From contig JACOQA010000005.1 of NCBI GenBank assembly GCA_014297435.1, positions 1 to 62,909 on the forward strand: a DNA stretch of 62,909 nt. Reading direction: 5' to 3'. How positions within the stretch are numbered: position 1 is the stretch's first letter; every line of letters begins with the position of its first letter. This DNA is from Candidatus Nanohaloarchaea archaeon (lineage in GTDB: Archaea > Nanohalarchaeota > Nanosalinia > Nanosalinales > Nanosalinaceae). Both the position numbers and the translations under genes were made by a program. Under the pieces are notes generated by a model, which was not told where the DNA came from, made no database searches, and worked only from the letters and a program-made list of their open reading frames with translations. Below are positions 41,359 to 49,940 of this stretch, one piece after another.

Positions 41359-43113
41359 ATGATGGATGAATTCGAAAATATACCGGAGATTCTAGAGGAG
41401 TATGAAGATGATGATCTTGAAGCTCAACGTTTCAAAAGCCCGACTGAGCTCGATATAGGGCAGAGGGATGGTGAATACTACTCTGTTGACAGAGAGGACT
41501 TCAGTCGAACTGTAAAGGAGTTTTCCAGAGCATTTGCAGAACTCGGTGTCAGAAAAGGCGATAGAGTCGCCCTCTTTTCAAGTTCTCGGATGGAATGGGC
41601 TATAACTGATTTTGCACTTCTCCGAGCAGGGGCTGTGGTTGTACCAATTTATACAGGATCTTCTATCCAATATATAGAGAAGGTTCTAGGAGAAGCCGAA
41701 ATCTCTGTAGCAGTCTGTGAAGACATCGAAAAAGCAAAGAAAATAGAGCAAGCAGATCAAGAAATTGAGGAAATTATTGTTTTTGAACCTAATGATGATT
41801 TCACGACCTTGAAAGAGTTGAAAACCAAAGGTACAGCTGAGATGCCTGAAATAAAAAGAAAGGATCCTGCTACTGTGGTTTATACTTCGGGCACCACTGG
41901 TCAACCTAAAGGTGTCGTCTTAACACATAATAATATTCTCTCAAATCTTGAGCAGTGGTCTGAGAGGTGGAACGGCGAGGAGATAGATGCGCCTCTAGAA
42001 GCTGGCAAAACCGCCTTTTCTGTTCTTCCAATGGCTCATATATACGAAAGGCTTCTAGGACATTACTATCCTTTCGCTGTAGGAGCCACTGTTTCTTATG
42101 TTACTCAACCTTCGAACTTCATTGAAGACTTGAACGTTTATGAGCCGGATGCGGGCGCCTGCGTACCCAGAATTTTTCAGAGAGTGCTGGAAGGGTTCAA
42201 GAAGAGCTTTTGTGATGACAAAGTAGATGAGAAGCTTTTCGAATGGGCTTACGAAGTAGCGGTTGCTTACAGCAAGGGCGATACTAACCAAAAAACTGAA
42301 AGACAGCATGAAAAAGCTGATGAGCTTGTCTACTCCAACTTCAGAGAGTTTTTAGGCGGTAACATGGATATATTTTGGAGTGGTGGATCGAAACTGGATG
42401 CTGAGCTAGCTCACTTTTTCAATGGTGCCGGCATTCCTCTATCTGAAGGCTATGGTCTTTCTGAAACATCTCCAGTTTTAACATCGAATCCTATGGCTGA
42501 CATTAGGCAGGAAACTTTCGGCAAGCCTCTGAAGGATGTTGAGATAAAAATTGATCAAAACAACTTAGGTGCTCAGTCTGAAAATCCGGTAGGGGAATTG
42601 CTGGTGAAAGGACCCAACGTATTTGAAAAGTATCTGAAAAAGCCGGAGGAGACTGAGAAAGCATTCACTGAGGATGGCTGGTTTAGAACAGGAGACGTGG
42701 TTGAAAGGATGGATGATGATTACCTGAAATTTATTGAGAGAAAGGATAATCTGATAATTCTTGATACCGGCAAGAATGTCGCACCTTCTCACATAGAATC
42801 GAGACTTAAATCGATTTCAGATAATATTGAACAGGTTCTAGTGGTTGGAAACGAGAGAAAGTTTATATCTGCCTTGGTTGTGCCAAAAGAGGCTGGAAAG
42901 ACCCAATCCGAGATTCAAAAACAGATAAGCTCGGATATAGAACATGTAAACCAAGAGTTGCAGAAACATGAGTCTATAAAGGATTTTGCGTTAGTGGATC
43001 ATAAATGGACTCAGGAAAACGGTCTCTTAACTTCATCAGGGAAGAAAAGAAGGGATAAAATACTTGAGAATAATGAGAAGAAATTTAAGGAAATTTACGG
43101 TCATGAAGACTGA
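41359..43113 (+). CDS. Long-chain acyl-CoA synthetase (AMP-binding family)
   Basis: 584 residues. Signature P-loop-like motif VVYTSGTTGQPKGVVLTH, GYGLSETSPVL, the GWFRTGDVVER motif and a C-terminal lysine near GLLTSSGKKRRDKI. Length and an N-terminal extension match FACL/FadD15-type enzymes that act on long-chain acids. Notable in an archaeon with isoprenoid lipids: fatty acids may be scavenged or used for acyl transfer to envelope polymers. Overlaps the next gene by 11 bp. Confidence 0.85.
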   Translation: MMDEFENIPEILEEYEDDDLEAQRFKSPTELDIGQRDGEYYSVDREDFSRTVKEFSRAFAELGVRKGDRVALFSSSRMEWAITDFALLRAGAVVVPIYTGSSIQYIEKVLGEAEISVAVCEDIEKAKKIEQADQEIEEIIVFEPNDDFTTLKELKTKGTAEMPEIKRKDPATVVYTSGTTGQPKGVVLTHNNILSNLEQWSERWNGEEIDAPLEAGKTAFSVLPMAHIYERLLGHYYPFAVGATVSYVTQPSNFIEDLNVYEPDAGACVPRIFQRVLEGFKKSFCDDKVDEKLFEWAYEVAVAYSKGDTNQKTERQHEKADELVYSNFREFLGGNMDIFWSGGSKLDAELAHFFNGAGIPLSEGYGLSETSPVLTSNPMADIRQETFGKPLKDVEIKIDQNNLGAQSENPVGELLVKGPNVFEKYLKKPEETEKAFTEDGWFRTGDVVERMDDDYLKFIERKDNLIILDTGKNVAPSHIESRLKSISDNIEQVLVVGNERKFISALVVPKEAGKTQSEIQKQISSDIEHVNQELQKHESIKDFALVDHKWTQENGLLTSSGKKRRDKILENNEKKFKEIYGHED

Positions 43114-44014
43114 TTATTCGCTCAGGAAAGCTCTCTTAACTGTTTTAGTTCTGTTGGAGGTTGGCGTGATAGTTTTCATTGTTGCCGAAAACGAAGCTCC
43201 TCCGTCTCCGGATCTAAATGGTGAGATCGATCATCCAAGAAACTTTCTTACGGAGGAAAAACAAGGTCTAGTTCTAGGACTCAGAGATGGGTGGAGAGGT
43301 AAGGTAGACCAAGGTGTAGGAACAGAGATACCTACCTACAATGTAAGAATAAACAGTGAAGGGATAAGGGATGAGACAGGATCGCTCAACTCATCTAAAA
43401 GCCGCAGGATCATGTTTTTGGGCGATTCACTGACTTTTGGCTGGGGGGTGAACGAGAGCGACAGATTTACAGATGTTGCGGAAATTGAACTGGAAAAAAG
43501 CTTAGGTAAGAATGTTTCCGCTGCCAACATGGGAGTTCCAGCCTATGGTCTCAAGGAGACGCTCCAACTATTTAGACGGAAAGCTTCAAAATTTGATCCT
43601 CAGACAGTAGTTTTGAACACTCACCTTGAGGATGTGATTTCTTATAGAAAATACGACAGGGTCCAAGAAACAACTTCAAGAACTCCTTATGACATCAAGA
43701 AAAACTTTCTTCAGGACTTTGAATTCTCTGGATCCAAAGCTCAGAATATTCTTAACACTTTCCACAATATCTCCAGAGAGAGAGGTTTCAATCTAGTAAT
43801 GTTTCAGGTAAGACCTGAGGGCAGAGACATATTTCGGGATTGGGCTGTATCTAAGAATGTAACATATATTGAGATTCCAGAAACTCTTAGAGATGTTTCT
43901 CCGGGATTCTGGATCTCCAGAAACGATTCTCACTACAATGAAAAGGCACATGAGTTACTTGGAGAAAAACTCGGCAAAAAGCTATATACTTCAGAAGATA
44001 CTAGATTTAATTAA
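43103..44014 (+). CDS. Membrane-anchored SGNH/GDSL hydrolase
   Basis: 303 residues from the ATG at 43103, inside the end of the acyl-CoA synthetase. An uncleaved signal anchor (LLTVLVLLEVGVIVFIVAE) places the enzyme outside. Motifs: block I FLGDSLTFGWG with the nucleophilic Ser, block III-like LNTHLEDV, and block V SRNDSHYNEKAH with the Asp-x-x-His pair. Likely an O-acyl esterase or acyltransferase partner acting on surface glycans, in line with its neighbours. Confidence 0.75.
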   Translation: MKTDYSLRKALLTVLVLLEVGVIVFIVAENEAPPSPDLNGEIDHPRNFLTEEKQGLVLGLRDGWRGKVDQGVGTEIPTYNVRINSEGIRDETGSLNSSKSRRIMFLGDSLTFGWGVNESDRFTDVAEIELEKSLGKNVSAANMGVPAYGLKETLQLFRRKASKFDPQTVVLNTHLEDVISYRKYDRVQETTSRTPYDIKKNFLQDFEFSGSKAQNILNTFHNISRERGFNLVMFQVRPEGRDIFRDWAVSKNVTYIEIPETLRDVSPGFWISRNDSHYNEKAHELLGEKLGKKLYTSEDTRFN

Positions 44015-44020
44015 GAACCG

Positions 44021-44182
44021 ATGAAGGAGCTTTTCAAAGCACTCAAAGAATTACTCGAATACGTATTCAGTTCAAAGAAGTACTGGTTAATACCAACAAT
44101 ACTGGCGCTAATCATACTTGGACTTCTAATATCGACGGGAGGTTCGACCGCCGTACCTGTGTTCGCCTATCCGGTGTTCTAA
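44021..44182 (+). CDS. DUF5989-family small membrane protein
   Basis: 53 residues: amphipathic N-terminus with KYWLIPTILALIILGLLIS as single membrane helix and a conserved-looking tail GGSTAVPVFAYPVF. This matches the DUF5989 pattern (KKYWL-P, S-A-[VL]-[AV]-P-F-[IV]-Y) seen next to carbamoyltransferases. Seven bp after the SGNH gene; the stop touches the next ATG. Confidence 0.75.
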   Translation: MKELFKALKELLEYVFSSKKYWLIPTILALIILGLLISTGGSTAVPVFAYPVF

Positions 44183-44335
44183 ATGATCAAGCAAAAAATC
44201 CGAAACCTTAATGCAGCAATATTTACGTTCCCTCTTTGGATTATATTGGGTTTTTCCTCTCTCTTCAGAGCAGAAAACTCGGATAAGGGATGGCAAAAAG
44301 ATGAAGAATCAACAAGACCGGGGAAAATGTACTAA
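44183..44335 (+). CDS. Small membrane protein of the carbamoyltransferase group
   Basis: 50 residues with one hydrophobic helix (FTFPLWIILGFSSLF) and a charged cytoplasmic-type tail. It starts at the base after the DUF5989 stop and its TAA overlaps the ATG of the carbamoyltransferase (TAATG), so expression is coupled. No family name recognised. Confidence 0.65.
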   Translation: MIKQKIRNLNAAIFTFPLWIILGFSSLFRAENSDKGWQKDEESTRPGKMY

Positions 44336-45987
44336 TGAACGTTCTTGGTATCTCCTGCTACTACCATGATTCTTCAGCCTGTCTAGTGAAAGACGGGGAG
44401 GTCGTGGCTGCTGTTTCGGAAGAGAGATTTTCCAGGGAGAAACATGATAGAAGCTTTCCTCAGAATGCCGTTGATTATTGTTTAAGAAGTCAAGAAGTTG
44501 AGGCAAGTGACGTCGATAAAGTGGTGTTCTACGAGAAGCCGGTAAGGAAGTTATCACGCGTTTTGGAGACCTCTTCGGAAGTGTTCCCTAGAGGTTTCAA
44601 GAGCTTCAGGAAGGCAATGGTATCATGGACCAAAACTAAATTGAGGATTAAATCTAAGATACGTTCTAATTTTCCTGATGCGGACATAGAGTTTGTGCCT
44701 CATCACAGGTCTCATGCAGCTTCTGCTTTTCACCCTTCGCCTTTTGACGAAGCCGCTGTATTAACGGCTGATTCTACAGGCGAGTATGTCACCAATCAAA
44801 TGTTTGAGGCAGAGGCAGATAGTATAGAACCTATCAAATCTATCACTTTTCCTGATTCTCTCGGACTTTTATACAGCACTATAACATCATTTCTTGGATT
44901 CAGGGTCAATAATGGAGAGTCTAAGGTAATGGGGCTTGCAGCTTACGGTAATCCAAACTATCTGGGTGAAATGAATGAACTGATAGAAGTCGAGGAAGAC
45001 GGTTTTTATAGTCTGAACATGGATTATTTCGGTTTCCGGGTTTCTGAAACAATGTGGTCTGATAAGTTGAAATCTCTGCTAGGTGAGCCTAGATCTGAAA
45101 GACAGTCTATTGAATCAAGACATAGAGATATAGCTGCGTCTTTGCAGAGAAAAATCGAGGAGGTGCTTCTCAAACAGGCAGAACATCTACACGATATAAC
45201 CGGTAAATCAAATCTCTGTATGGCTGGGGGGATTGCGCTTAATTGTAGAGCGAACCAGAGAATTGCAGAGGAGACCTCGTTCGAAAATGTTTGGGTTCAG
45301 CCTGCAGCAGGTGATGCCGGAGGTGCTATGGGTGCAGCACTCGAGAGAACCAGAACCGATTACAGTATGGAAAGTGTTTATTTGGGTCCAAAATATTCGA
45401 GCGAAGAAGTAGAAAATGTTCTAAATTCTATCGGCGCGGAATATCGTAAGGTAGAGAAAAAAAAGCTTGTTGAGGAAGTTTCGGAGAGAATAAGTGATGG
45501 AGAGATTGTCGGTATATTCAGAGGACGAGCGGAATGGGGTCCTAGAGCGCTCGGCAACAGAAGTATAATTGCAGATCCCAGGAAGATCGAAAGCCGTGAG
45601 AGGATAAACCGTAAGATAAAGTACAGGGAAAACTTCAGACCTTTTGCGCCCACAGTTATCAGCGAGAAGGCTTCTGAATATTTCACTGAGCACGGTAACA
45701 CAGGTTACATGCTTTTTACTCAGGACGCTTCTCAGCCGGATAAAGTTCCTGCCGTAGTACACGAAAATGACACCTCGAGGATACAGGTATTAAGAAAAAA
45801 AGTTAATCCATTCTTTTACCAAGTAATCAAATCTTTTGAGGTTCACACGGGTGTTCCAATGGTTCTAAATACCTCTTTTAACAAAAGAGGGGAGCCAATA
45901 GTAAATACGCCATCTGAGGCTTATAGATGTTTTAAGAGCTCTGGTCTAGACTTCTTCGTGACAGAAAAATTTATTATTGAAGGTTGA
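44335..45987 (+). CDS. Carbamoyltransferase (NodU/TobZ family)
   Basis: 550 residues. N-terminal YrdC/Kae1-like ASKHA part begins LGISCYYHDSSACLVKDGEV with HHRSHAASAFHPSP (metal-binding histidines), MAGGIALNCRANQR and PAAGDAGGAMGAAL. The C-terminal carbamoyltransferase part has RGRAEWGPRALGNRSIIADP and FRPFAPTV. It uses carbamoyl phosphate and ATP to carbamoylate a hydroxyl, typically on a sugar. With the SGNH and DUF5989 genes it forms a group often found in surface polysaccharide loci. Confidence 0.9.
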   Translation: MNVLGISCYYHDSSACLVKDGEVVAAVSEERFSREKHDRSFPQNAVDYCLRSQEVEASDVDKVVFYEKPVRKLSRVLETSSEVFPRGFKSFRKAMVSWTKTKLRIKSKIRSNFPDADIEFVPHHRSHAASAFHPSPFDEAAVLTADSTGEYVTNQMFEAEADSIEPIKSITFPDSLGLLYSTITSFLGFRVNNGESKVMGLAAYGNPNYLGEMNELIEVEEDGFYSLNMDYFGFRVSETMWSDKLKSLLGEPRSERQSIESRHRDIAASLQRKIEEVLLKQAEHLHDITGKSNLCMAGGIALNCRANQRIAEETSFENVWVQPAAGDAGGAMGAALERTRTDYSMESVYLGPKYSSEEVENVLNSIGAEYRKVEKKKLVEEVSERISDGEIVGIFRGRAEWGPRALGNRSIIADPRKIESRERINRKIKYRENFRPFAPTVISEKASEYFTEHGNTGYMLFTQDASQPDKVPAVVHENDTSRIQVLRKKVNPFFYQVIKSFEVHTGVPMVLNTSFNKRGEPIVNTPSEAYRCFKSSGLDFFVTEKFIIEG

Positions 45988-46084
45988 GATATGTTCTATC
46001 CCTGTGAACTACGTATTTGGCTCTGTTCTGTCTCTTATCTTAGAGAGTTAAGCAAACGGTCTTATCAGAAAAGCTGAATCTAAC

Positions 46085-46104
46085 CCCTGAATATTTATTC
46101 AGGG
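46085..46104. promoter_or_regulatory. 20-bp palindrome upstream of NVTEL copy 3
   Basis: CCCTGAATATTTATTCAGGG: 9-bp perfect arms around a 2-bp centre, ending 18 bp before the ATG. It covers the place where TATA/transcription start would lie, so it is either an operator or a leader hairpin. Confidence 0.55.
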
Positions 46105-46122
46105 CGTTTTCAGAATGTTAAT

Positions 46123-46638
46123 ATGTTCAAGAAATTTACCTATATTTTAGTATTTGTGTTTTTGGCTGCGGTCGTTTCAGCTCCAGCTTCCGGACCGACT
46201 CATCCTCTATCTCAGATATCTCCTATAGATGTAGACCTAGATATGGAGGAACAAGATCTGTTCAATATCTCTGAACTAAAGATAAGTCATGGACCTGTGT
46301 TTGATCAAAATGCTATTAGGGGGAGCGGCAACGCCCCCACATTCGTCCGTTTCAAGAGCTCGGGAGAAATTGAGTTTCCGGGAGGAAGGCTTGATCTAAG
46401 AGGTAATGGGCTCGAAAACATTAGCAGCATTGGAAGTTGCGGAAACTCTGAGTTAATTATGGGGGATGGTTCATGTAACCCGGTTTCGAACTTTCTTACC
46501 TCAGATAACTGGGTTGATGAAAACGGCGATACAATGACAGGACCTCTCGACATGGGAGGCAACAGCATAGATAAAGCAGGATCGGTGGAGGTCCAGAACA
46601 GTCTTCAGGTACCGGTGGGCGAGGATGCATACCAATAA
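46123..46638 (+). CDS. Sec-exported NVTEL-module protein, copy 3
   Basis: 171 residues. Signal peptide (YILVFVFLAAVVSAPAS), module GPTHPLSQISPIDVDLDMEE with DLFNISELKI, then SDNWVDENGDTMTGPLDMGG (the tail-fibre-like block also in copy 1) and a Cys pair C-x-x-S-E-x8-C. The 3' end overlaps the next start by 14 bp. It lies 135 bp after the carbamoyltransferase and is preceded by a 20-bp palindrome. Confidence 0.75.
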   Translation: MFKKFTYILVFVFLAAVVSAPASGPTHPLSQISPIDVDLDMEEQDLFNISELKISHGPVFDQNAIRGSGNAPTFVRFKSSGEIEFPGGRLDLRGNGLENISSIGSCGNSELIMGDGSCNPVSNFLTSDNWVDENGDTMTGPLDMGGNSIDKAGSVEVQNSLQVPVGEDAYQ

Positions 46639-47782
46639 ACAGAGATCCAGACTTCTGATTCTGGTGATAATGGCTATTTTAATGGCTTCAGCTGTCCAGT
46701 CAAGAACACAGCTCTACTCTTGTTCGAAGATTGCCGGCGACTCAACGTACCCGGACTATCCGGCTACAACATCCTGCACCTATGAGATTCCTTCCGATGG
46801 TTTTTATGAGGTGGATGCATATGTCTCAGGGGTTGGAAACCTCAATACGCCCTTTGGAACAAGTTTAGATGTGGATGGAGATAGGGGTGATGTTGGGAAC
46901 TATAAGCCGAAACAGATCTTTCTGGAATCGGGGGACGTTCTGGATCTATACATAACTGGTTTCACTCCGGGAGGAACATCAAGTGGGAATCTCGGGGTTT
47001 CCTCCGTTAGTGGCTCTAAATCTTCTACTAATGGTTTTTCTGGAGCGACTTTCAGTGATTCGAAGAGTACTGATGGAACTAACACGTTCTGCCCAAGCGT
47101 TGATTACGAGCCGCCCGCAGAAACACCTAGAAATATTGATATTAATTATACGGTTCCGGAGGATGGGGTCTATAGTATCAAGCTAACAGGTAATGTTGAT
47201 GGTAGTGAAGATCCTGCAGCAAATTATGAGGGCTATGTTGGGGGAGATGCCGTTATAAGCGGCAGTACGTCTTCATCTGATGTATACAAGGCAAAGACTA
47301 TCTATGAGAATAACGTGAGTCTTGAGAAGGGTCAATATGTCGCTATTGATGGACATGCCGAATCTTACTACGAGCAAGTCTACTCAAACGGAGACTACAG
47401 CTGTCAAAGCTCGAAGTACAGCTTTGTAGATATATCTGCTAATGTTCAGCAATTGAGTGTCCCACAACCTGTTAAAATGATTCAGAACGCTGAAGCACCT
47501 TCGGGAAGTCTTTGGGTTGAATCCTCGACTTTGAGATGGGCGAACGGAACTCACGAGTTCCATACCGATGGCACAACCAAAGTTGGTTCGGTTTCAGGGA
47601 CGAAAGGCTCGCTTTGGGTCGAGGGAACAGCCCTCCACTGGATAGATCAGAACGGAGATGAAAGAAAGTTCAAGGCCGAGCAAGTCTCAACAGGTTCGAC
47701 GGTTCCGAAGGGAACACTATGGATAGAAAGCGGAACAATACACTTTATAGACCAGAATGGCGATGAAAGAAGGCTAGCGTAA
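46625..47782 (+). CDS. Secreted beta-rich surface protein with GxLWVE repeats
   Basis: 385 residues. Signal peptide (LLILVIMAILMASAVQS). Two beta domains with paired cysteines (SCTYEIPSDGFYEVDAYVSG and NIDINYTVPEDGVYSIKLTG are homologous starts). The C-terminus has three repeats of P/K-G-[ST]-L-W-[VI]-E-x-x-x-[LI]-x-[WF]-x-[DN]-x-N-G-D-E-R. These repeats echo the G-D-L-W-[FV] ends of the Tat proteins. It is translationally linked to copy 3 of the NVTEL module and is presumably its partner. Confidence 0.7.
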   Translation: MHTNKQRSRLLILVIMAILMASAVQSRTQLYSCSKIAGDSTYPDYPATTSCTYEIPSDGFYEVDAYVSGVGNLNTPFGTSLDVDGDRGDVGNYKPKQIFLESGDVLDLYITGFTPGGTSSGNLGVSSVSGSKSSTNGFSGATFSDSKSTDGTNTFCPSVDYEPPAETPRNIDINYTVPEDGVYSIKLTGNVDGSEDPAANYEGYVGGDAVISGSTSSSDVYKAKTIYENNVSLEKGQYVAIDGHAESYYEQVYSNGDYSCQSSKYSFVDISANVQQLSVPQPVKMIQNAEAPSGSLWVESSTLRWANGTHEFHTDGTTKVGSVSGTKGSLWVEGTALHWIDQNGDERKFKAEQVSTGSTVPKGTLWIESGTIHFIDQNGDERRLA

Positions 47783-47786
47783 AACT

Positions 47787-48254
47787 CTACTGGCTGACGT
47801 TTATCGAATCTGTTGAAACTCTTTTTTCGGGGCATTCCGAGCTCGAGGCAATTATGGTTTCGGGTATTTTCTCGGAACGAAGCTCTGTCACTAATTCGTC
47901 CCCTACCTCCAGTTCATTCAGTGTTTTCTGTCCGGTTACCTCCGACATGTTTAATGCGACCAAGGTCAGATCATCGTAGAGATTAATCGTTCCCGTGTTT
48001 ATGATTTCAACCTCGGCTAAGTTGCCTGTAATATCATAGCTAACTGATCTTATGTTAAAACCAGCGTTTCGGCAAGTTATCTGGTTGTTTGCCTGATCAG
48101 CGGCTTCTTTTGTCGCGTCTTGAGCGAGTTCGGGCGCCCAGGAAGAGTAAATTCCTGCAATCGAAACTGCGACAGCCAGTAAGAGAACGGATGATACTAG
48201 TGCCGATATTCCTACTGACTTATGTCGTCCAGTCTGTCGGTTGCTGATGTGCAT
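47787..48254 (-). CDS. Type IV pilin-like protein (second pilin)
   Basis: 155 residues. A longer-than-usual 19-residue leader ends at K-S-V-G before the hydrophobic segment ISALVSSVLLLAVAVSIAGI, the class III signal peptide layout, so cleavage by a prepilin peptidase is expected. SSWAPELAQ directly follows the helix as in the neighbouring pilin. Two later Cys may form a disulfide. The start overlaps the upstream pilin by 43 bp. The prepilin peptidase gene is not in the window. Confidence 0.75.
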   Translation of the reverse strand: MHISNRQTGRHKSVGISALVSSVLLLAVAVSIAGIYSSWAPELAQDATKEAADQANNQITCRNAGFNIRSVSYDITGNLAEVEIINTGTINLYDDLTLVALNMSEVTGQKTLNELEVGDELVTELRSEKIPETIIASSSECPEKRVSTDSINVSQ

Positions 48255-48643
48255 GTTGTCGAAAATGTTTTGACGTATGAAGGTTTACTGCTTAAGCTGT
48301 CAAGCTTTGTGTCGTTTACTTCGCCGTTTGAAAGGCTAAGACCCTCTCCTTGTTGAATTATAACATTGTTCGAGTCGAAAGCCGCTATAACAATATTTTT
48401 AAGCGGCACTCCGCCCGTATTTCTTGCTGTAATTGTTAAATCGGTGCTTGAAGAATTGTAGTATGCTGAAACTGTATCTACAGATGCTTTGTCGCAGTTT
48501 AGGGTATTAAGTGTCTGGTTGCCTGTTTTCTCAGTGACGTTTTCAGCTAGGTCGGGAGCCCAAGATGAGAAGACCACAACAGTTGACATTGTCACTGCTA
48601 GTAAAAGTACCGAAGCGACTATAGGAGAGATACCTTTCCTCAT
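48212..48643 (-). CDS. Type IV pilin-like protein (first pilin)
   Basis: 143 residues. Class III signal peptide MRKGISPIVASVLLLAVTMS with the canonical R-K-G/I-S-P-I-V cleavage region, then SSWAPDLAENV and a beta-rich head with two Cys. It heads a two-gene pilin unit with a 200-bp divergent spacer to NVTEL copy 4. The pilus motor operon lies on the other side of that gene, on the same strand as the pilins. Confidence 0.85.
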   Translation of the reverse strand: MRKGISPIVASVLLLAVTMSTVVVFSSWAPDLAENVTEKTGNQTLNTLNCDKASVDTVSAYYNSSSTDLTITARNTGGVPLKNIVIAAFDSNNVIIQQGEGLSLSNGEVNDTKLDSLSSKPSYVKTFSTTCTSATDRLDDISQ

Positions 48644-48839
48644 AGTTTTAGAATCAGTTTTGCCTCTATTTAAAGCCTTCAGAAACTGGGGATAAGAATT
48701 TATGTTGCCACATAAGAAGTTCTGTTAAACGCCACTCTGAACTTACTAAAAAAGAGCGTTTACTTAGATTGGGAACAAATCTGGAGATAATTATTGTGTA
48801 TGAGAAATCTTTATTTTCCAGAACATAAATAGGTCTTAC

Positions 48840-49904
48840 ATGATTCGACAAATATTCATGATATTTGTTCTTGCTTTATTTGCTTTTCAAGTTTCAGCAC
48901 CGACCAATGAACCAAGACACCCTCTTTCGCAAGTTTCACCTGTTGATGTAGATTTGAATATGTCAGAGCAGGATATCTTTAACGTAACAGAAGTTAAACT
49001 TGCTGGAGGACTAGGATTCTCGGGTTCATGGATAGAGACTCCTGGTGGAGGCAATCTCTTAGGGTGGGATGCAGTTAATATGCAACTGGATCTTAAATCT
49101 GGAGACATAGACCTTAATGGCAATACAATTTTAGACAGTTCTGGTAACATTGGTTTAGGCTCCAGTATTGATCTCAGTGGTAATAGTCTTCTTGACAGCT
49201 CTGATAATAAGCTTAATTTAGAGGACAACGTAAAGCTTGAGAATCAGAATTATATTCAAATCGGTAATGATGATGGAAGCTATTACTTAGGTGGCGGAAG
49301 CACACCAGATGCAGAAACCACGGGTGTGCATTTGGAAGCTGGTAGTAACCCTAGTAGCGGAAACCCGATATTCATCGTTGAAAGCAGTGGAGGAAGTGAG
49401 AGGCTCCGGGTAGAACACTCAGGCACAACGTCAACGTCCAACAGCTTCAGAGCTGATGGGGGCATAAGCTCTGGAGGAACACTAAACATGAACAATAATC
49501 GGATAGATAACGTTGGCACGCCGTCAGACAGCGATGATGCGGCTACTAAAGGGTATGTAGATAGTAAATCAAGTGGGTCTCTTCAAATTACAGGGACCCA
49601 TTACAGTAGTTCTTCGGCGTGTAGTACTAGTTCTGATGGAACATCAGCTTCTACTTCAACAACAGTAAGTTGTCAGGATTCGGAGGCATTTGTGATTGCT
49701 CAGGGCGCTCATAAAAGCGTGGGCACCTCAACCGCTAACTATATAGATTGCCCCCTTTATGAGGCTAATGCGAAAAAGAGCAATATTGATCTAGACTGGG
49801 AGAATCGTCCTTCTAAGACGTCTTATTCTGCTTCTGCTTCGGGATCGGGAGATAACGTAGATATAGAGATAGTGGCTAAAGTTGTTTGTGGAAAATATAG
49901 CTGA
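48840..49904 (+). CDS. Sec-exported NVTEL-module protein, copy 4, tail-fibre-like
   Basis: 354 residues. Signal peptide (IFMIFVLALFAFQVSAP), module EPRHPLSQVSPVDVDLNMSE with DIFNVTEVKLAGGLGFSG. Then come repeated beta-roll units (DLNGNTILDSSGNIGLGS, DLSGNSLLDSSDN) and the block GTLNMNNNRIDNVGTPSDSD followed by DAATKGYVDS, a very typical phage tail-fibre element. A C-terminal Cys-containing domain closes it. It lies between the pilins and the pilus motor, on the opposite strand, so it may be a fibre tip or adhesin. Confidence 0.8.
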   Translation: MIRQIFMIFVLALFAFQVSAPTNEPRHPLSQVSPVDVDLNMSEQDIFNVTEVKLAGGLGFSGSWIETPGGGNLLGWDAVNMQLDLKSGDIDLNGNTILDSSGNIGLGSSIDLSGNSLLDSSDNKLNLEDNVKLENQNYIQIGNDDGSYYLGGGSTPDAETTGVHLEAGSNPSSGNPIFIVESSGGSERLRVEHSGTTSTSNSFRADGGISSGGTLNMNNNRIDNVGTPSDSDDAATKGYVDSKSSGSLQITGTHYSSSSACSTSSDGTSASTSTTVSCQDSEAFVIAQGAHKSVGTSTANYIDCPLYEANAKKSNIDLDWENRPSKTSYSASASGSGDNVDIEIVAKVVCGKYS

Positions 49905-49940
49905 AGAGAAGTTTAGTGAATTAAAATTGTTTTCATATCT

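Noticed and set aside
32478-49904. Whole region as an integrated virus
   Set aside because: Tail-fibre-like motifs occur, but there is no capsid, portal, terminase or integrase, and the proteins carry signal peptides.
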